DNA from: Hippasteria phrygiana
Taxonomy: Eukaryota; Echinodermata; Asteroidea; Valvatida; Goniasteridae
Length of the DNA stretch: 64,000 nt
Reading direction: 5' to 3'
Assembly: GCA_037893225.1 (NCBI GenBank)
Contig: JAZGUH010000379.1
Span: forward strand, 439,001 to 503,000
The translations under genes and the position numbers were made by a program. How positions within the stretch are numbered: the stretch's first letter is position 1; every line of letters begins with the position of its first letter. Shown piece by piece: positions 37,081-49,510 of this stretch. The notes beneath the pieces are model-generated. The model saw nothing but the letters and a program-made list of their open reading frames with translations, was not told the DNA's origin and searched no databases.

Positions 37081-38227
37081 AAGTCATTCCTGGTTGTATA
37101 AGTTTGTATACCCCTGTTTAATGGCAACATCACAAATTATCACATTAGGTCCAACACAAATAATACAGCACAAGTGCAATAGGATTGGTGATTGTACGTG
37201 TATGCCTAGGTCAGATGATGTCATCAGGATGCTAGCAAGAGTGCACATGTCCGATGGCTGTGCATAGTTGTGTATACATAGTGCTTGCCAGTGCACAATG
37301 CTATTTCAATACGTGTATTGCATTATTAGTAATGATTAAATGTCAAATTGTAAAACCATTAATGTACCTAACAAACTTACAAATCAAATTATCAGATGTC
37401 TCCAAATCTACTCTATTCCCAAATTTGCAATAACTACTGTAGTAGTCGTTTAGAGTTGCCCACAAGTTCCCATGGCAACAAGATAAATGACAAATCTGAG
37501 AAATGGGCACTTTGTTTTACAACCATCTGAAAATTAATTTTCCTGTTCATTGGCAACTCACCTAAACTTGGACAGAATGTTTTCATTTCCATGGCGACAT
37601 CAGGGTGTAGTTCTACTCATCATGAAAAGCTAGACTTTACCCAGTCTCTTTGTGAAGCACCTAGTCTCTTTGTAAAGCAGTGTTCGATTACAGGTAGTCA
37701 ATGTGTACATTGTTTAAAATAATCACTATCAGTGTTCCATAGAATGTGAGTTAGCTTTGTTATTTTTAGTAATTAACTTTTTGGTCACTTGTTTATTCAT
37801 TAATTTTTTTTGGGGGGGGGGGTTGGGGTTGGGTTTTTTGTGTTTTTTTTTTGTTTTTTTTTTGTTTTCTTTTTTTTTTTCATTAAGCAAATTTATGACA
37901 CCACATTGAAGCCTGCATTATTTGTTTTCATCAGGCAGTTTTGATTGTGTGTAGACTGGCACAAGTCACTCTAAGCGTCTGGGAGTTTCTTGTCAAGGCA
38001 GGGCAGAATGTGAGGAGGTTGGGGCATCACAGAATCGTGTGGAGTCAAGACATTTAGATAACTTTGCGCTGGGCAAATTGAATGAAGTTTGTATTGCATT
38101 GCTTTCATGTTTTGTGCAATCTCCTCTTTACTCGTTGCATCCAGAAATGACCCTTGCCAAGCCCTTCCCTCAAGCAGGAAACTTAGTGTTGTTAAAAGGA
38201 ATGTGTGCACCATAGATTGTGATTTGT

Positions 38228-38700
38228 CTTCAAGCTGATGTTGATTGCTGAGAGAAGTTTGCGTCATTTTTGTTTTAGGTAGATTCTGTTTTGTAACATA
38301 AAATAGCAAAAAAAAATTCTGCCATGAAATAACAAAAAAAGTGACTTTAGACATCTATTTTTTATCAAGTCCCCTCCAGCGATAATGCCACTTGTCTAAA
38401 AGTCGTCGCTGAGGGCAGCAAACAATTCTGACGTCATAGTACGAACTCCTCTTTCGTTCCTAGTGCTAAACACAAAATGGAGTTCGTCCTATGACGTCAG
38501 ATTTGTTTGCTGCCTGCAGAGACGACTTTTACACAAATGGGACCAGCGGGCTAGAGGGGACTTGATAAAACTGCTCTCAAAAGTCACTTTTTGGTTATTT
38601 CATGGCAGAAATAATTGGCCGTTATATTTTACAATACGCAATCTACATAAAAACTAAAAAATGATGCAGACTTCTCTCAGCAATCAACATCATCTTTAAG
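38228..38700. mobile_element. foldback element
   Basis: Left arm 38228-38440 and right arm 38478-38700 are complementary with scattered mismatches (GATGTTGATTGCTGAGAGAAG near the outer ends). Non-coding. Confidence 0.8.
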
Positions 38701-41020
38701 AATATATTGTAGCACCCTTAGGTTCCTGTGGTTTAATGTAAACAGTTTGTGATTGTTATAATGAAGGTGAAGGCAGTTGTTGACATTGTTGTAAAAGGTG
38801 CGTTAATTTAAGTGTAAACGTTGAGTACAATTTAATCATAAGAATATTTTAGTAGTTAGTATTACCATGCCTAGGAACAGTGTTACACTCACACACGAAT
38901 AATGACCACTATTTTAATGGTTACATTTTTTTTGTATTTAACAACTGGCAATTTTTGTTCATCTTTCATTCTGCGTTAATGACATTAATATTGGAGGTAT
39001 AGAGAATGGCTTCAGTGTGTGCTAGTAGCACTTGGTTCAGCCATTTTGTCTCCAAATTTGATACGCCAGTTGTCGCAGCCTTATTCATAAAGGACACGTT
39101 TCAAACTACAAAACAGTGTTTTCTCAGAGGAAAAGAGTTATCCTCATTTCTTCATAAAGAACATGTTAATGCAATATGGTCATATTATTGATGTATTAGA
39201 TTAATTTAACTCTATCCACATAATGTCAAAATAGCAGAATGGAATTACACGATGTCTTTGGGGAGGAACAAAAACAATCAAAAGTGGACTTTTGTCATAG
39301 CTCTTAAAATCAAATAAATGCAGATTTTCAGTGGTAAATTTCCAACACGCTGGAGTACCTCTTTCTGTATCAATTTGATATGCATCACTGCACTATCTCC
39401 CGTACCAGCATAATCTACATTATCTGACCTGCCCGTGTCATAATGCAACCAGTGCCTATGCAAGGCTGCTGAAATAACCAAACTTTATGACTTGTACAAA
39501 ATTATATATCTGTTGTTTTGATTATCCCTTGCCCATTTATCTCAGCTATTATGGTGGTAGGATTGTTAAGAGCAGTCCATAATATACATGTGATCTATGC
39601 TCGAAATTGTCCTGTTGGTACAGTTCACCCACACAGTGGAGAACGAATAAAAGCAGATTGAAGTTTTGTTTGGAATTTGCGTGCGAATGATATTCGTTCC
39701 TGTTTTGTTGACATGTTTGGTTGGGTAGTTAGTTCATTCTGTCTAAAAGCCTAATAATAATACACAAAAGGTATTCACAGTACCTGTTTCTCTACTCGAA
39801 TAATGATGGATAAGAGTCGGCATTTAGCCAAACCAAACGGAATAATTCTCACAAGTAATCGTATGCTACATATTGCAGTTAATTAATATTCAGCATAATG
39901 CTTTGACGTTAAAAAAAAAAACTGCTTTTACATTGTATTGAATTACGGGTTTTGTATTTGTTTCAGTTTTAATTTTAGGAAGCACAGTACATGAACAATG
40001 ATTTGCATCGTACCAGAAACGGCATTAATCGAAAGGCTACATGCATAAATAAAATCCCCTTTAAAGAACTCTATTAATGGTGATTAAGTTTTTAAGGAAA
40101 TGTCTCGCATACGCTTTATTTTAACCAAAGAAAAACGTCCTGTCTCTACGAGTAAATAAAAAGGTGTGTACGTGACTAGCTTTCAGTACTAAAATCAATC
40201 TTTTAGAATAACCCACAAACAGAAATAATTGGTTTCTGTTGTTGAGTCCGAGCATGCTGTTCAACTTTGAAAATCAAGTCAAATGTGGATCTCACCACAA
40301 GAAAATGTGGACAGGTTTTTGTTGTGATTTGATGACGTCATGCTTTGATCATGAATATGAAAAACATTAGCATAAACACCAAACACTTTAAATTACTCGT
40401 ATAATTGCTACAAAAAAGAAGGCCTATAGATTTAAGTCATACAAGTTAATATTGCGTGTTCCTTTAAAGAAACCATCAATAGGCGGAGATTCAGAGGAGT
40501 ATTGAGCTCGGGTGATATTTGTATTTCATTTACAACCCATTCTTTTATAACGCTGTACGTGTTAGGTTTGTGTAATTTCACCTCACTTAACGACGCGGGG
40601 TTCTGTTAATATTGTCAATTATTAGACATTTTATTTGCCCAGTGCGATTGCTCGTTTTGTGGTGTATAATTTTTTTTTTTTTTAAGGGAAATTAGATGGA
40701 ATGGGAATTGCGCGCGTGTTAAGCAAACACTTGTCTTTGGTAGAGGAATGATGTACCGGTAGTTGATACTATAAACGGGTTATTTAGGCTGCATAGCCTG
40801 AATCATTTGGTGTGATTAATGGATAATAATCTTGAATTTTACTTTTCATAATATAACACGTGTCAGCGATTACACCGTGTTTCCATGGAAAGCGAATTCA
40901 ACTGGAAAGATGGGAGCTGTTCAACCATGCCAAACCGTATCCAATATTAATTAAGGGATAAACACGGCTGCATGCATTCACCTTCTGGTGATACGCTTTT
41001 CAGGAAACATTATACATGTA

Positions 41021-41203
41021 CAGTCGAACACCTTTATAACAAGGTCCTTGGGACTTTACATTTTACCTTGTTATATAACAGGTACCTGAATTGTATTATC
41101 AGTAATGGAAAACAAAAAAACCAAAGACTCGTCGGGACCTATTTTTTCCTTGTTATAAGCAGGATGATGTATTAACAGTGCTCTTATTATCAGGGTTCGA
41201 CTG
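41021..41203. mobile_element. Tigger/pogo-like MITE, TA-flanked
   Basis: CAGTCGAAC at the left and GTTCGACTG at the right, bounded by TA, 183 bp, with TATAACAAGG-type subterminal repeats. Confidence 0.8.
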
Positions 41204-41938
41204 TAATTCTTACATGACAACAGCGATTCCAACGATGTCACATAGTGCCACAATTTTTTAACAAGAAATAAACCTACAGACTCGGACTAGGCCAAAACGA
41301 AGAGATACGGGTGAACGATTGGATGATGACCGTAAATATGCCGGTGAATAGCGTGAATTCCAGTCACTATGAAATACGGGCTCATATAGTACTACATGTA
41401 TACTGCACATGCCTAAAGTGAAGATAATTAGGAAAGTGGCCGGTCACGTGAGAGGGTTTAACCAACAATGAGGAAAAGGAGTCCGATTTTCATAGGAGTC
41501 TGATTTTCATATGACAGAGCTAACAACACTGCGGGCTAAAGGAATACTTGGGTAGCAAATGTTTGTTCTGACAGCGTATGAACATTCCAATTAAGAAAAT
41601 GATGTGAAAATTGAAATGTGATTTAGTTTTTCTTCTTGGAGATTGTCAGGAACTGATTGCCTGGGAATTGCCTCGTGTGACACGGCCCCTTGTGGTATAC
41701 TATGATTATAAATTATCTTTTGTAAACACGTGCATAAGACTCAAATCTAAGATAAATTATCACATTGAAAAATCTTATTTGATGAAGTGGACTTAAACAA
41801 GTGCTGGAAATGTAAAAATCATATGAATACTGTAACTGTCTTTCACCTCTCAAGCATACATCACATGCTATTACGTAAAATAATGTCATTCTTGTCTATA
41901 AACATGATAATGAGAATTTTAAGCAAGTTTGTTCTGAT

Positions 41939-43741
41939 TCATGGACGGTGGCCTCTAATGGACGCCTTTTTGCCCATAAATGTGGTCTCCATCATGGCCC
42001 CACCGTCAGCGATGTAATGGTCTCTACCGCTAGACACAGAAGGCATGTCTTCCCGATACGGATTGGGGCGTTTCCACGAGAAGTGTCCAAATCGCTTGAC
42101 TCGAGATCGCTTCTGGCTGAAGCCGAATACTATAAAGATGGTGACGCAGTAAGCGAAGATCTCCACGCACACCATGACTAGAGGCATCTGCCATCCCGTA
42201 AAGAGAATCCATTGGATTTCCCCGTAGTCAACATCAGGGTTCATAGTTACATTCATCGTGGTCACGATGTTGTCTTTACTTTCCATTGTTAGGGGATCGG
42301 GAGTAATTGTATTCCTATCCCCGGTAGTGTCCGAGGTAGGAATTTCTGAAGTAATTGATGAGATGCTCGCGCCTGTTTGCTCCAGATTGTCATTAATTGT
42401 TGACTGTAAAGAAATCATACATTCGAGATCAAATTGGCAACTGAAATTATTAACTTGCCCTATTAGAAAAACATTATTCAGAAACAATGTAACTGATAGC
42501 AATTCGTTGCTCAATTTGTATCGATTCGCATACTTTTTGTTTGTTTGTTAGTTTCTTTGTTGCTTGGTTGGTTTGTTGATTGCTTGTTTGATTGGTTTGT
42601 GCCCATTGAAATGCAAAAATTATGATTTGAAATGATACAAACTTTTTTTTTATCATAACTTGTGCTGATTTGCCGTTTAATCAATTCAATTTTCACTGAT
42701 ATTTGCAACTGTCTTAGTTTCGGCTTTCGGATGTGGGTTTTTTTTTCTCTCATTAAGCTCAGTGTGTGGTTTTTATTGAAACAATCACTCAATTCACAAA
42801 CTCAAAAACAGACGCAGCTATTTCAATCGCCTTCGCGTTGACAGCCGTCATTCCCCTGATCATTTCACAGGACTTACGTTCATCAGTCCATTTGCTTGAG
42901 TGACGTCATCTAGGCTGGTCCTGGTTGTTCCATCTGTACAAATAATGAAAGCAAAAGGTTCATGTACAAACACAAAAGCCAAATCTAATAACATAATTAG
43001 ACATTGATTTCAGGTTTTATCCTTAACAACAAACTAATGTTCGTGTGCTATTCAAAGTAGGCTGTGCACGGCAGTCCAACGATCAGCAACCTGCGACGAG
43101 TGTGGTTGCTTACGATCAGTTTTCACTTAGCATAATAAAAACAGTCGTTTCTTTCAGCTGTTCCATATACAGGTCATCGATGTGTAGCTTTAAAATCACT
43201 CGTGCGTGGCATATGAAATTTCATAGCACTGGACTTTTTTTTATAATTATCTGGACATGAAGAAGAATTATGTTTCGCTTGCCAATTGCTTTGCATGAGG
43301 TATTAGCTTATTGTTTTCACTGCCCAATCACGATGTCATGCTTGCTGAATTGGTTGGGGGAGAGGTCCTAGAAATTAGGTCCCTTAAAAGGGGAGGGAAT
43401 TACATCATCTCTTTCACTCTCTTCCCCTCTCTTTCAACACAAAATTAATTTGAGAATTGCTATGCCCGACCTTGGCTTCGAGCGCGTGCTGCTAAAATAG
43501 GGGTCATTAATGCACGGTCTGTAAATGGCTCGAAACAGCGCAAATGTTGGCCTGCTGGTTATGGCGGCTGTGTATATTTGCAAAGATGATGGAATCTTTA
43601 AAAATAAATTATCAAGTTGACAACATCAAACTTACCATTTGGTGTTGTGCTCTCCATACAGTAAACACAATCAAAATATACTGTAACAATCAGCCATAAA
43701 ACCCACATTTTAGTCCTGGCATTCATCTGTCCACGCGCCAT
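41939..43741 (-). CDS. predicted single-pass type I membrane protein, 3 exons, family not recognised
   Basis: Exons (minus): 43741-43636, 42933-42878, 42403-41939; phases join cleanly to 208 aa. Seen: a hydrophobic N-terminal segment (about 12-29, MWVLWLIVTVYFDCVYC) that fits a signal peptide; a Ser/Thr-rich ectodomain with N-glycosylation sequons at N54 (NST) and N105 (NVT); an acidic juxtamembrane stretch (NPDVDYGEIQW); one transmembrane helix (about 123-149); and a basic cytoplasmic tail starting QKRSRVKR, with HFSWKRPNPYRED and a Ser-rich end. Donors are GTAAG and acceptors TAC AG/TTACAG. The initiator Met could be M1, M6 or M12. I recognise no family; adhesion or receptor-accessory roles are only possibilities. 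Both upstream and downstream flanks are gene-free. Confidence 0.72.
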
Positions 43742-45615
43742 CTCGCATATACAGGCCTGTCCTCTCCTACATCGGCCTTGACGATAAACCGTATTTTTCT
43801 CCTTTCTCCAGGCGTGAAGTTGTTCATCCTCCTTGCCAACTGACGCAGGTCGTGCCTATCTTATAAGAAGTCTTCTGTATCTTCTGATCTCATTATCTGA
43901 TCGTTATCGCTGCTTGCCTGCAGCGTACATGCGCGCACGATTCTGAGTACGAGTTTGTATTGAGACCCCACAGCCTTCATTGGCAAGCCACGGCACGAGC
44001 CACATTTGACATTTTGAAGGTGCTATAAAAACAGTTTAATATTCAATAATGGTCGTGGTCCCGCCAATGAACGCTCATGCTACATTATAGCATACATCCA
44101 GATACCAGCCTGTTATGGCAAACGATCCGTTTTGTTCTAATAATATTGCGGTTGATGCATCATTTCAGTCGCACAGCTTGACGTAGCTGTCAATGCAGAC
44201 AGGTTTTCAGACAGAAATTAATTTTGCATTCTCTTCAGGGCCTATACTGATTCCCATTCATATGGTCACTGCCCTTCTTGTACGGCCCATAATCCAAAAT
44301 GGAATTGCCATCGAAGTTTTGCGTTATCATTCCAAAAATTACATCTGTGAGTCTCAGGAAGCTTACAAAAATAACCTTCATTCCGACACACGAGTATATT
44401 ATTAATGAATAATGAATGCTTACGTCAATCGACGCGTGTCGAGTTAATCAATAGATTTAATCAATATGACGTTAATTGACTCTCATGCAAATGAAGGAGG
44501 CTCAACTTCGTCAAACGTATCAGCTGGTACAATGTAGTTCTTTGTTTGGGTTGAGGAGTTGTGATTTGCATTAAATGTTTGGTTCCCGAAAGTCGTGGTA
44601 TGCACCTTATAGCACATATCGGGGACAATCAAAACACTAACTATATGGGGCAACAGGTCCTCGATTGGTAAGCTATTATCAGTTGCAAATCGTGTACAAA
44701 ACCGGTGGGAAGAGTTGCAAAAAAGAAAGACGAGTAAGAACCAAAGAGGGCATCAGCAGGAAATGGGATTTCCTTGACATACGACATTAGCAAACCTGCA
44801 AACTTGTGTGCTTTCTGTATTCGTTCGTTTTCTTAGGGGGTGGGGGTACATTCTCCCCAGCTGAGACCAGTGGCCACCCCCACCCCAAGATACCACCCCC
44901 CCCCCCCCCCCCCCCCCATTTGAGATAGACAAATTCAGTTCTAACCCCCCCCCCCCCCTCCCCACACACATACACATTCAAACCCAAAAAAAGATGAAAA
45001 TGGGGGTGGGGAGGGAGGGGAAATGGCAAGTGAAGTAAAACAAAGCCAGTTAACTATCAAAGAGAGGGGATAACCTACCCAACACCTCCTCCTTGTGATT
45101 TGTTTCCCTTATATCCCTATTCCTCCCATGAAAAAAATCTAGCTGTGCTGCGGCTGCACCTGCCCATGCGCTCAAGCGCAGAACCTAAACACATAATTTG
45201 ATTTCCCGTATTACACAAAAACACCTGCTGTACGGTGTAATTCGATCAGCCCTCCCAGGCTCCCATCATACATCGCTCGTGCGTTAAAGCCGACCTGATA
45301 GCAAATTCTTGCAGTCTCAGCTCACATTGCTGAATTCGTATTCATATACATAAAATCTGGTTGAAAACTCACGATGATCTCTAATAAAAAGCGGTGAATT
45401 TATTTTTGTTGCGATAAATACCAAGAAAAAAAATCTAAATCAAAACACTAAAATAGGATTAGAGGAATGCCCTTTGTGATAAAAATAGATGCCTCTTTCT
45501 TCTTCTTTCGAATCATCAATATAAAAGTAATTCGATCCCCAAAACAAGCCTGACTGAAAAAAAAAACTTCGTTTTCGTGTATTTTAGAACACTGTTCAGA
45601 TTGCGACCCAATTAA

Positions 45616-45676
45616 ATTTTCTTGCGGCAATCGTCATGGATCAAATTTTGATCCATGACGATTGCCGCAAGAAAAT
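45616..45676. repeat. perfect 61-nt palindrome
   Basis: Arms of 30 nt (45616-45645 and 45647-45676) are exact complements around a single central base. It would form a cruciform or a long hairpin. No gene overlaps it. Confidence 0.95.
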
Positions 45677-46713
45677 CTTGAAGCAGACGGCGCTCAGTTT
45701 TAGAACAGCGCCCTCAGTTGACGCAAAATAAGTTGCCACGCAACAAATAACAAGAAAAATAACCTTTCGCGTGCAACTAAAAATGAAAATATTTTGCTAT
45801 TATTTTAACTTCTTAGCCAACATATACTAAATATTTTATGTTTAATACTGTTGAGTATTTGTAAAGAACTATATCCCTATTTGGGCAAATTTGTTTTGTA
45901 TCTATTTTGTCTTTGTGGATGATTGTTATTCGTGAGGCGGTTGTTAGGCCTAGGCAAAGCTGGCCGTGTACTTACTTAACTTGTACTTGCTTGCTGTACG
46001 GACGCTCGGAATGTTACTGTAAATCACCTTGCTCTAACGTTATGCTGTAATTTCATCGCTTGTTTTTCAAATTTTCAGAGTTGGACCACCGTCATACTTT
46101 TGAGGTAGGCCTACGGTTTTTTAAAAAGTGGTAGGTGAAAGAGGAATTTCAATTTGTATTCATTCACAGGTAACCTAGCTTGAGATCAAAATGCAATGTT
46201 AAATAGGCTTTTAAGTTTTATTGCAGGGCCAAAGAGTTTAGTGCAGAAAGAATTTAGTTTTTCCAAAACAAAACAGGAACAGAAAAACACATGGATAATA
46301 ACTAGCACAGATGATCTATCGTTATACTCAATTATTAGGTATAAACTAAACCATTTCCATTTCCATCCTCTTTCAAATATCTGAAAATCTATCATGATGA
46401 ACAACAGCAAGTGCTGTGTTTGGAGGTAGACGTAGAGCCTCCCACAGGTGAAAAGGTGTTTATCCTTCATTTAATATGAGGAAAAGATTTGCCTTGATGC
46501 TGTTGAATGTAAATACAAGGAATTCTCCAGAGACAATTTTTGGCGATACATCGGAAAAACAACAGTACAGGCAACGCAAGGGATTCTGTGGTTGAGTTAG
46601 ACCTCCATACCATTACCAGTGTACTTTTTACAGGTGTGCTGTTCATCCACATCGCATGCATCCAAGTTCGTGACCGTTGCAGCCCGTCAAGGTTCTTGTA
46701 TAAAAGACTACTG

Positions 46714-47101
46714 GGAAAGATTTTACTTTAATACCCCCTCCAAATCGGACAAGAAAAGCAAAATCTTGGAAAATAACCAACCCTCCGTGATAACAACTGT
46801 CTAAACATGTGGCACAAACTGTTATTTCAAGATTTATGTCAGCAAAATCTGTAAAAAATGAGGAAGAAATTAACATGAATGTGAACACTTTAGAGTGACT
46901 ATGTACATGGTGCCAAGAACTTCTAACACAGAAAACACATACTTTCTTCCCCTATATTGCACTAAAATGTCCCAACAAAATTCTCAAAATTAAAGGTTGT
47001 GCCAAGTGTTTATACATTTATGAACACAAATGGATGGTTATTTTCCAAGAGTTGCTGTTCCTTACTGATTTTGGTGGGGGGTATTAAAGTAAAATCTTTC
47101 C
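46714..47101. mobile_element. TIR element with 8-bp target duplication
   Basis: Starts GGAAAGATTTTACTTTAATA and ends with the complement. It is flanked by GACTACTG at 46706-46713 and 47102-47109. Terminal repeats run on through CAAAATCTTGGAAAATAACC. An 8-bp duplication fits hAT-type elements among others. It lies about 155 bp upstream of the first supported C6orf163 exon. Confidence 0.85.
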
Positions 47102-47255
47102 GACTACTGAATAGTGATGATGCATTGCAAATCGGATGTGTGTTGGTCACAAAAAATACCTTACTCTCCAGAACATGCCATAAAAAGAAAATTGGATGGA
47201 CTTCTCCACTTTGCAATTAATGCCCCTGTTGTTTTTTTGACATGTATTTTTTCAG

Positions 47256-48183
47256 GTCCTATTTGTGCAGGGCTGCTACAGATCAAATATGGACAAACGT
47301 CTTAAGGACCACAAGGCTCTCTCTCCGCGTTATGATGGTGTACCTCTACGTTACGAGGATAGCAAACCAGTACAAACGCAGATACATACACATCAAAATA
47401 TACTAGGTATGTATGCCGTTTTAAGTGTGGGCCATTTTAAAAAATAAGATATGTATGTGTCGGGCATTTGAAATACATGTACTGTTCGAAGTGCATGTGT
47501 TCATAATGATCTCACTTTATTGAATTCCCAGTGCAGGCCAAGAGCATTGTTTGTAGAGGGGTAAGGAATTTCTTTTCGATGAAGGGTAGTAGAAATTCAA
47601 ATTGTCAGGGAGAATATTTTAGGGGGAGTATTTTAGCATCATCACAAATGGAAGGAAGTGGCCCGGTATACTGTGTGGATTGCTAGATACATGATTATTT
47701 GGGCATCTCCAGGTTAATTCCTTTCAGACATGCTCCCGTTACGAAAACTTAAATTCCCCTCCTTGGCTTGTCTTCTCTTCAAACGTTGAGACCTAAAGCT
47801 ACCCAGGATGAATAATATGTATTATTATAGGAAAGGACAAAAAAACCTCATTTACAACATCCCCGATGCAAATTCCATCAACACACCGAATAATATATTT
47901 AACTGAAGTAAAGTAAAATATATACGAATTCCTGTTTGTAGACATCGGTCAAAACATCCACGTCCAGTGGGAGACGCAAGCTGAGAATGAAAGAGACTGC
48001 GCCGTCAGTGCTGCCCAAAATAAAGTATGGCAGGAGGCAGAACATATGAAGAATGTAGCTCTGGAAAAATGCCGTGAGCTGGCTAGGGAAGAGATGGAGA
48101 AAGCCATCGATCATCTAAAACGCAGCCATGAGAAATCACTCAAGGTAAGCAACGACATATCAATGGGGGCCAACTGGTGCTTC

Positions 48184-48216
<33 letters not shown>

Positions 48217-49510
48217 GAAAAGATCAACAACCTTAAACACAAAAAGTAACAGGTATATTTACAATGTTGAAAATGTTCGCAGAATTTGCCATCAGGCCTA
48301 ATAGTTATTTCAGGAGTTTAGCAAGAAGCAGCAAAATGGTGCTACAAATACCCTACCAACTTAAGATGTAGAGTCTTATCTCTGTTTTTTTATCTCCTTT
48401 TTATCTCTTCTTGAACCCGTTGAAGCTGACACGTGCCAAAAAATTCACCCTTATAAGATAGGAATCTCTGACATTTCATAAAATGGCCTTAGACCTAAAA
48501 TCAGCCCTTTCCTTTGTGATATATGTTATTTTAGAAGAAGTTTTTCCAGAAAATATACATATTCTGCCCTCTAATTCACTGTGCCAGTTTCACAAACATT
48601 CACAACACGCTTTTCAATAAATTTTTCAGTTATCTTGGTTTCCAGAAATTTACAAACTGATTTCTGTTTTGCTTCAATTTTTCGTGTACGTAAAGGAAGA
48701 GGCACTTCGTGTTGAGGGTGTTATGACGACACAAGCTACAGAGCAATTACGACAGGAGAAGGAATCGGGGGAGAAGATCCTGAGAGAGACTGTTGAGAAG
48801 GTCCGAGCTCAGGGGCTGAGAGAGAAGGAAGAGGCGGTCATACAAGCCAGAAAAGAGGAGGTGGAGATTGCCAGGAAAGAAGCAGAAAGAGTGGCAAGGT
48901 GGGTTCAAAGAGATTATTCAGTCAATTCTAGTAACATTATGAAATTATGAGTATGAGATAAATAGATGATTCATCATAGTTTATTGTAGGTTGATTATGG
49001 GCTATTATTAGTTATCTTGTGAGTGTGATTGGAATACGGAATAATGTAGTGTGTCTGTGTCCCACATACCATGAGGCCAAAGGTAGCCCTCCTTCTGTGA
49101 AGTGTTTCTCTGTGTATCTGTTGTATCTTTATAGAGTGACTGCTGACAGAGAAGCGGAAACAGCTAAAAGGACTGCTCAAGACAAATCCCAAGCACTAGC
49201 ATCATTGGAAGAACGGATGAAACGAGAACGCATTGAAGCCGTCCAGAATGCCCGGACAGAGGAACGCCATGTTGCTGCTGTTGAGCTTACCCGCGTCAAA
49301 TCAATGCATCGAGGAGAAACTGAGAAACTCCAAGAAATCATACAGAAATTGGAGTTGAGAAATCAAGAAACTTTGAAGGAGGTGGATCGAGAGTGTCGGG
49401 AGAAGAAACAATGGGAAGCCAAGTTTCATGATATTAAGGACTCCTACCAACTTTTCATCAACAAAACCAAAGGGTTTGACTCTGGCCAGGCAGATTTCCT
49501 TCTGAAATGA
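47256..49510 (+). CDS. C6orf163: C6orf163-like coiled-coil protein, 4 exons (5' end uncertain)
   Basis: Exons 47256-47406, 47942-48144, 48696-48898, 49135-49510. From the ATG at 47289 this gives 299 aa, against 329 in human as I recall it. Matches I recognise: SKPVQTQIHTHQNILDIGQN near the N-terminus (human has KPLKTRFYTHKDILDIG), a long Glu/Lys/Arg-rich coiled coil from about residue 50 to 275, EAVQNARTEERHVA, and a C-terminal LFINKTKGFDSGQADFLL like the human YINYTFPKLSPGHADFIL. No enzyme motif. The function of the family is not established. The frame stays open for 33 nt upstream of the ATG to the acceptor, so a further 5' coding exon, as the longer human N-terminus suggests, is possible. 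Intron 2 contains a 30-base poly-C run. Confidence 0.8.
48185..48214. repeat. 30-base poly-C run
   Basis: Uninterrupted cytosines about 40 bp after the exon-2 donor of the C6orf163-like gene. Length is likely variable or mis-assembled. Confidence 0.9.

Larger units (their letters stand above)
32090..41938. other. gene-free spacer
   Basis: Nearly 10 kb with only scattered short frames. It holds the GGGTT satellite, several MITEs, a poly-T/G region near 37800-37880 and GGATTTTTCGT tandem copies near 35740. No coding exon is supported. Confidence 0.6.
43742..47255. other. spacer between the membrane-protein gene and C6orf163
   Basis: Should contain both promoters. Holds G/C homopolymer runs (44896-44919, 44946-44959), the 45616 palindrome and the 46714 element. 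A possible untranslated exon (46080-46104, bounded by TTTTCAG and GTAGGC) cannot be confirmed. Confidence 0.5.

Noticed and set aside
36748..37133. Open frames encoding WVGLG or NPTQP repeats
   Set aside because: They are a by-product of the GGGTT satellite, open in all frames, with no splice or start context.
44753..45029. Gly-rich minus-strand frames
   Set aside because: Produced by G/C homopolymer runs.
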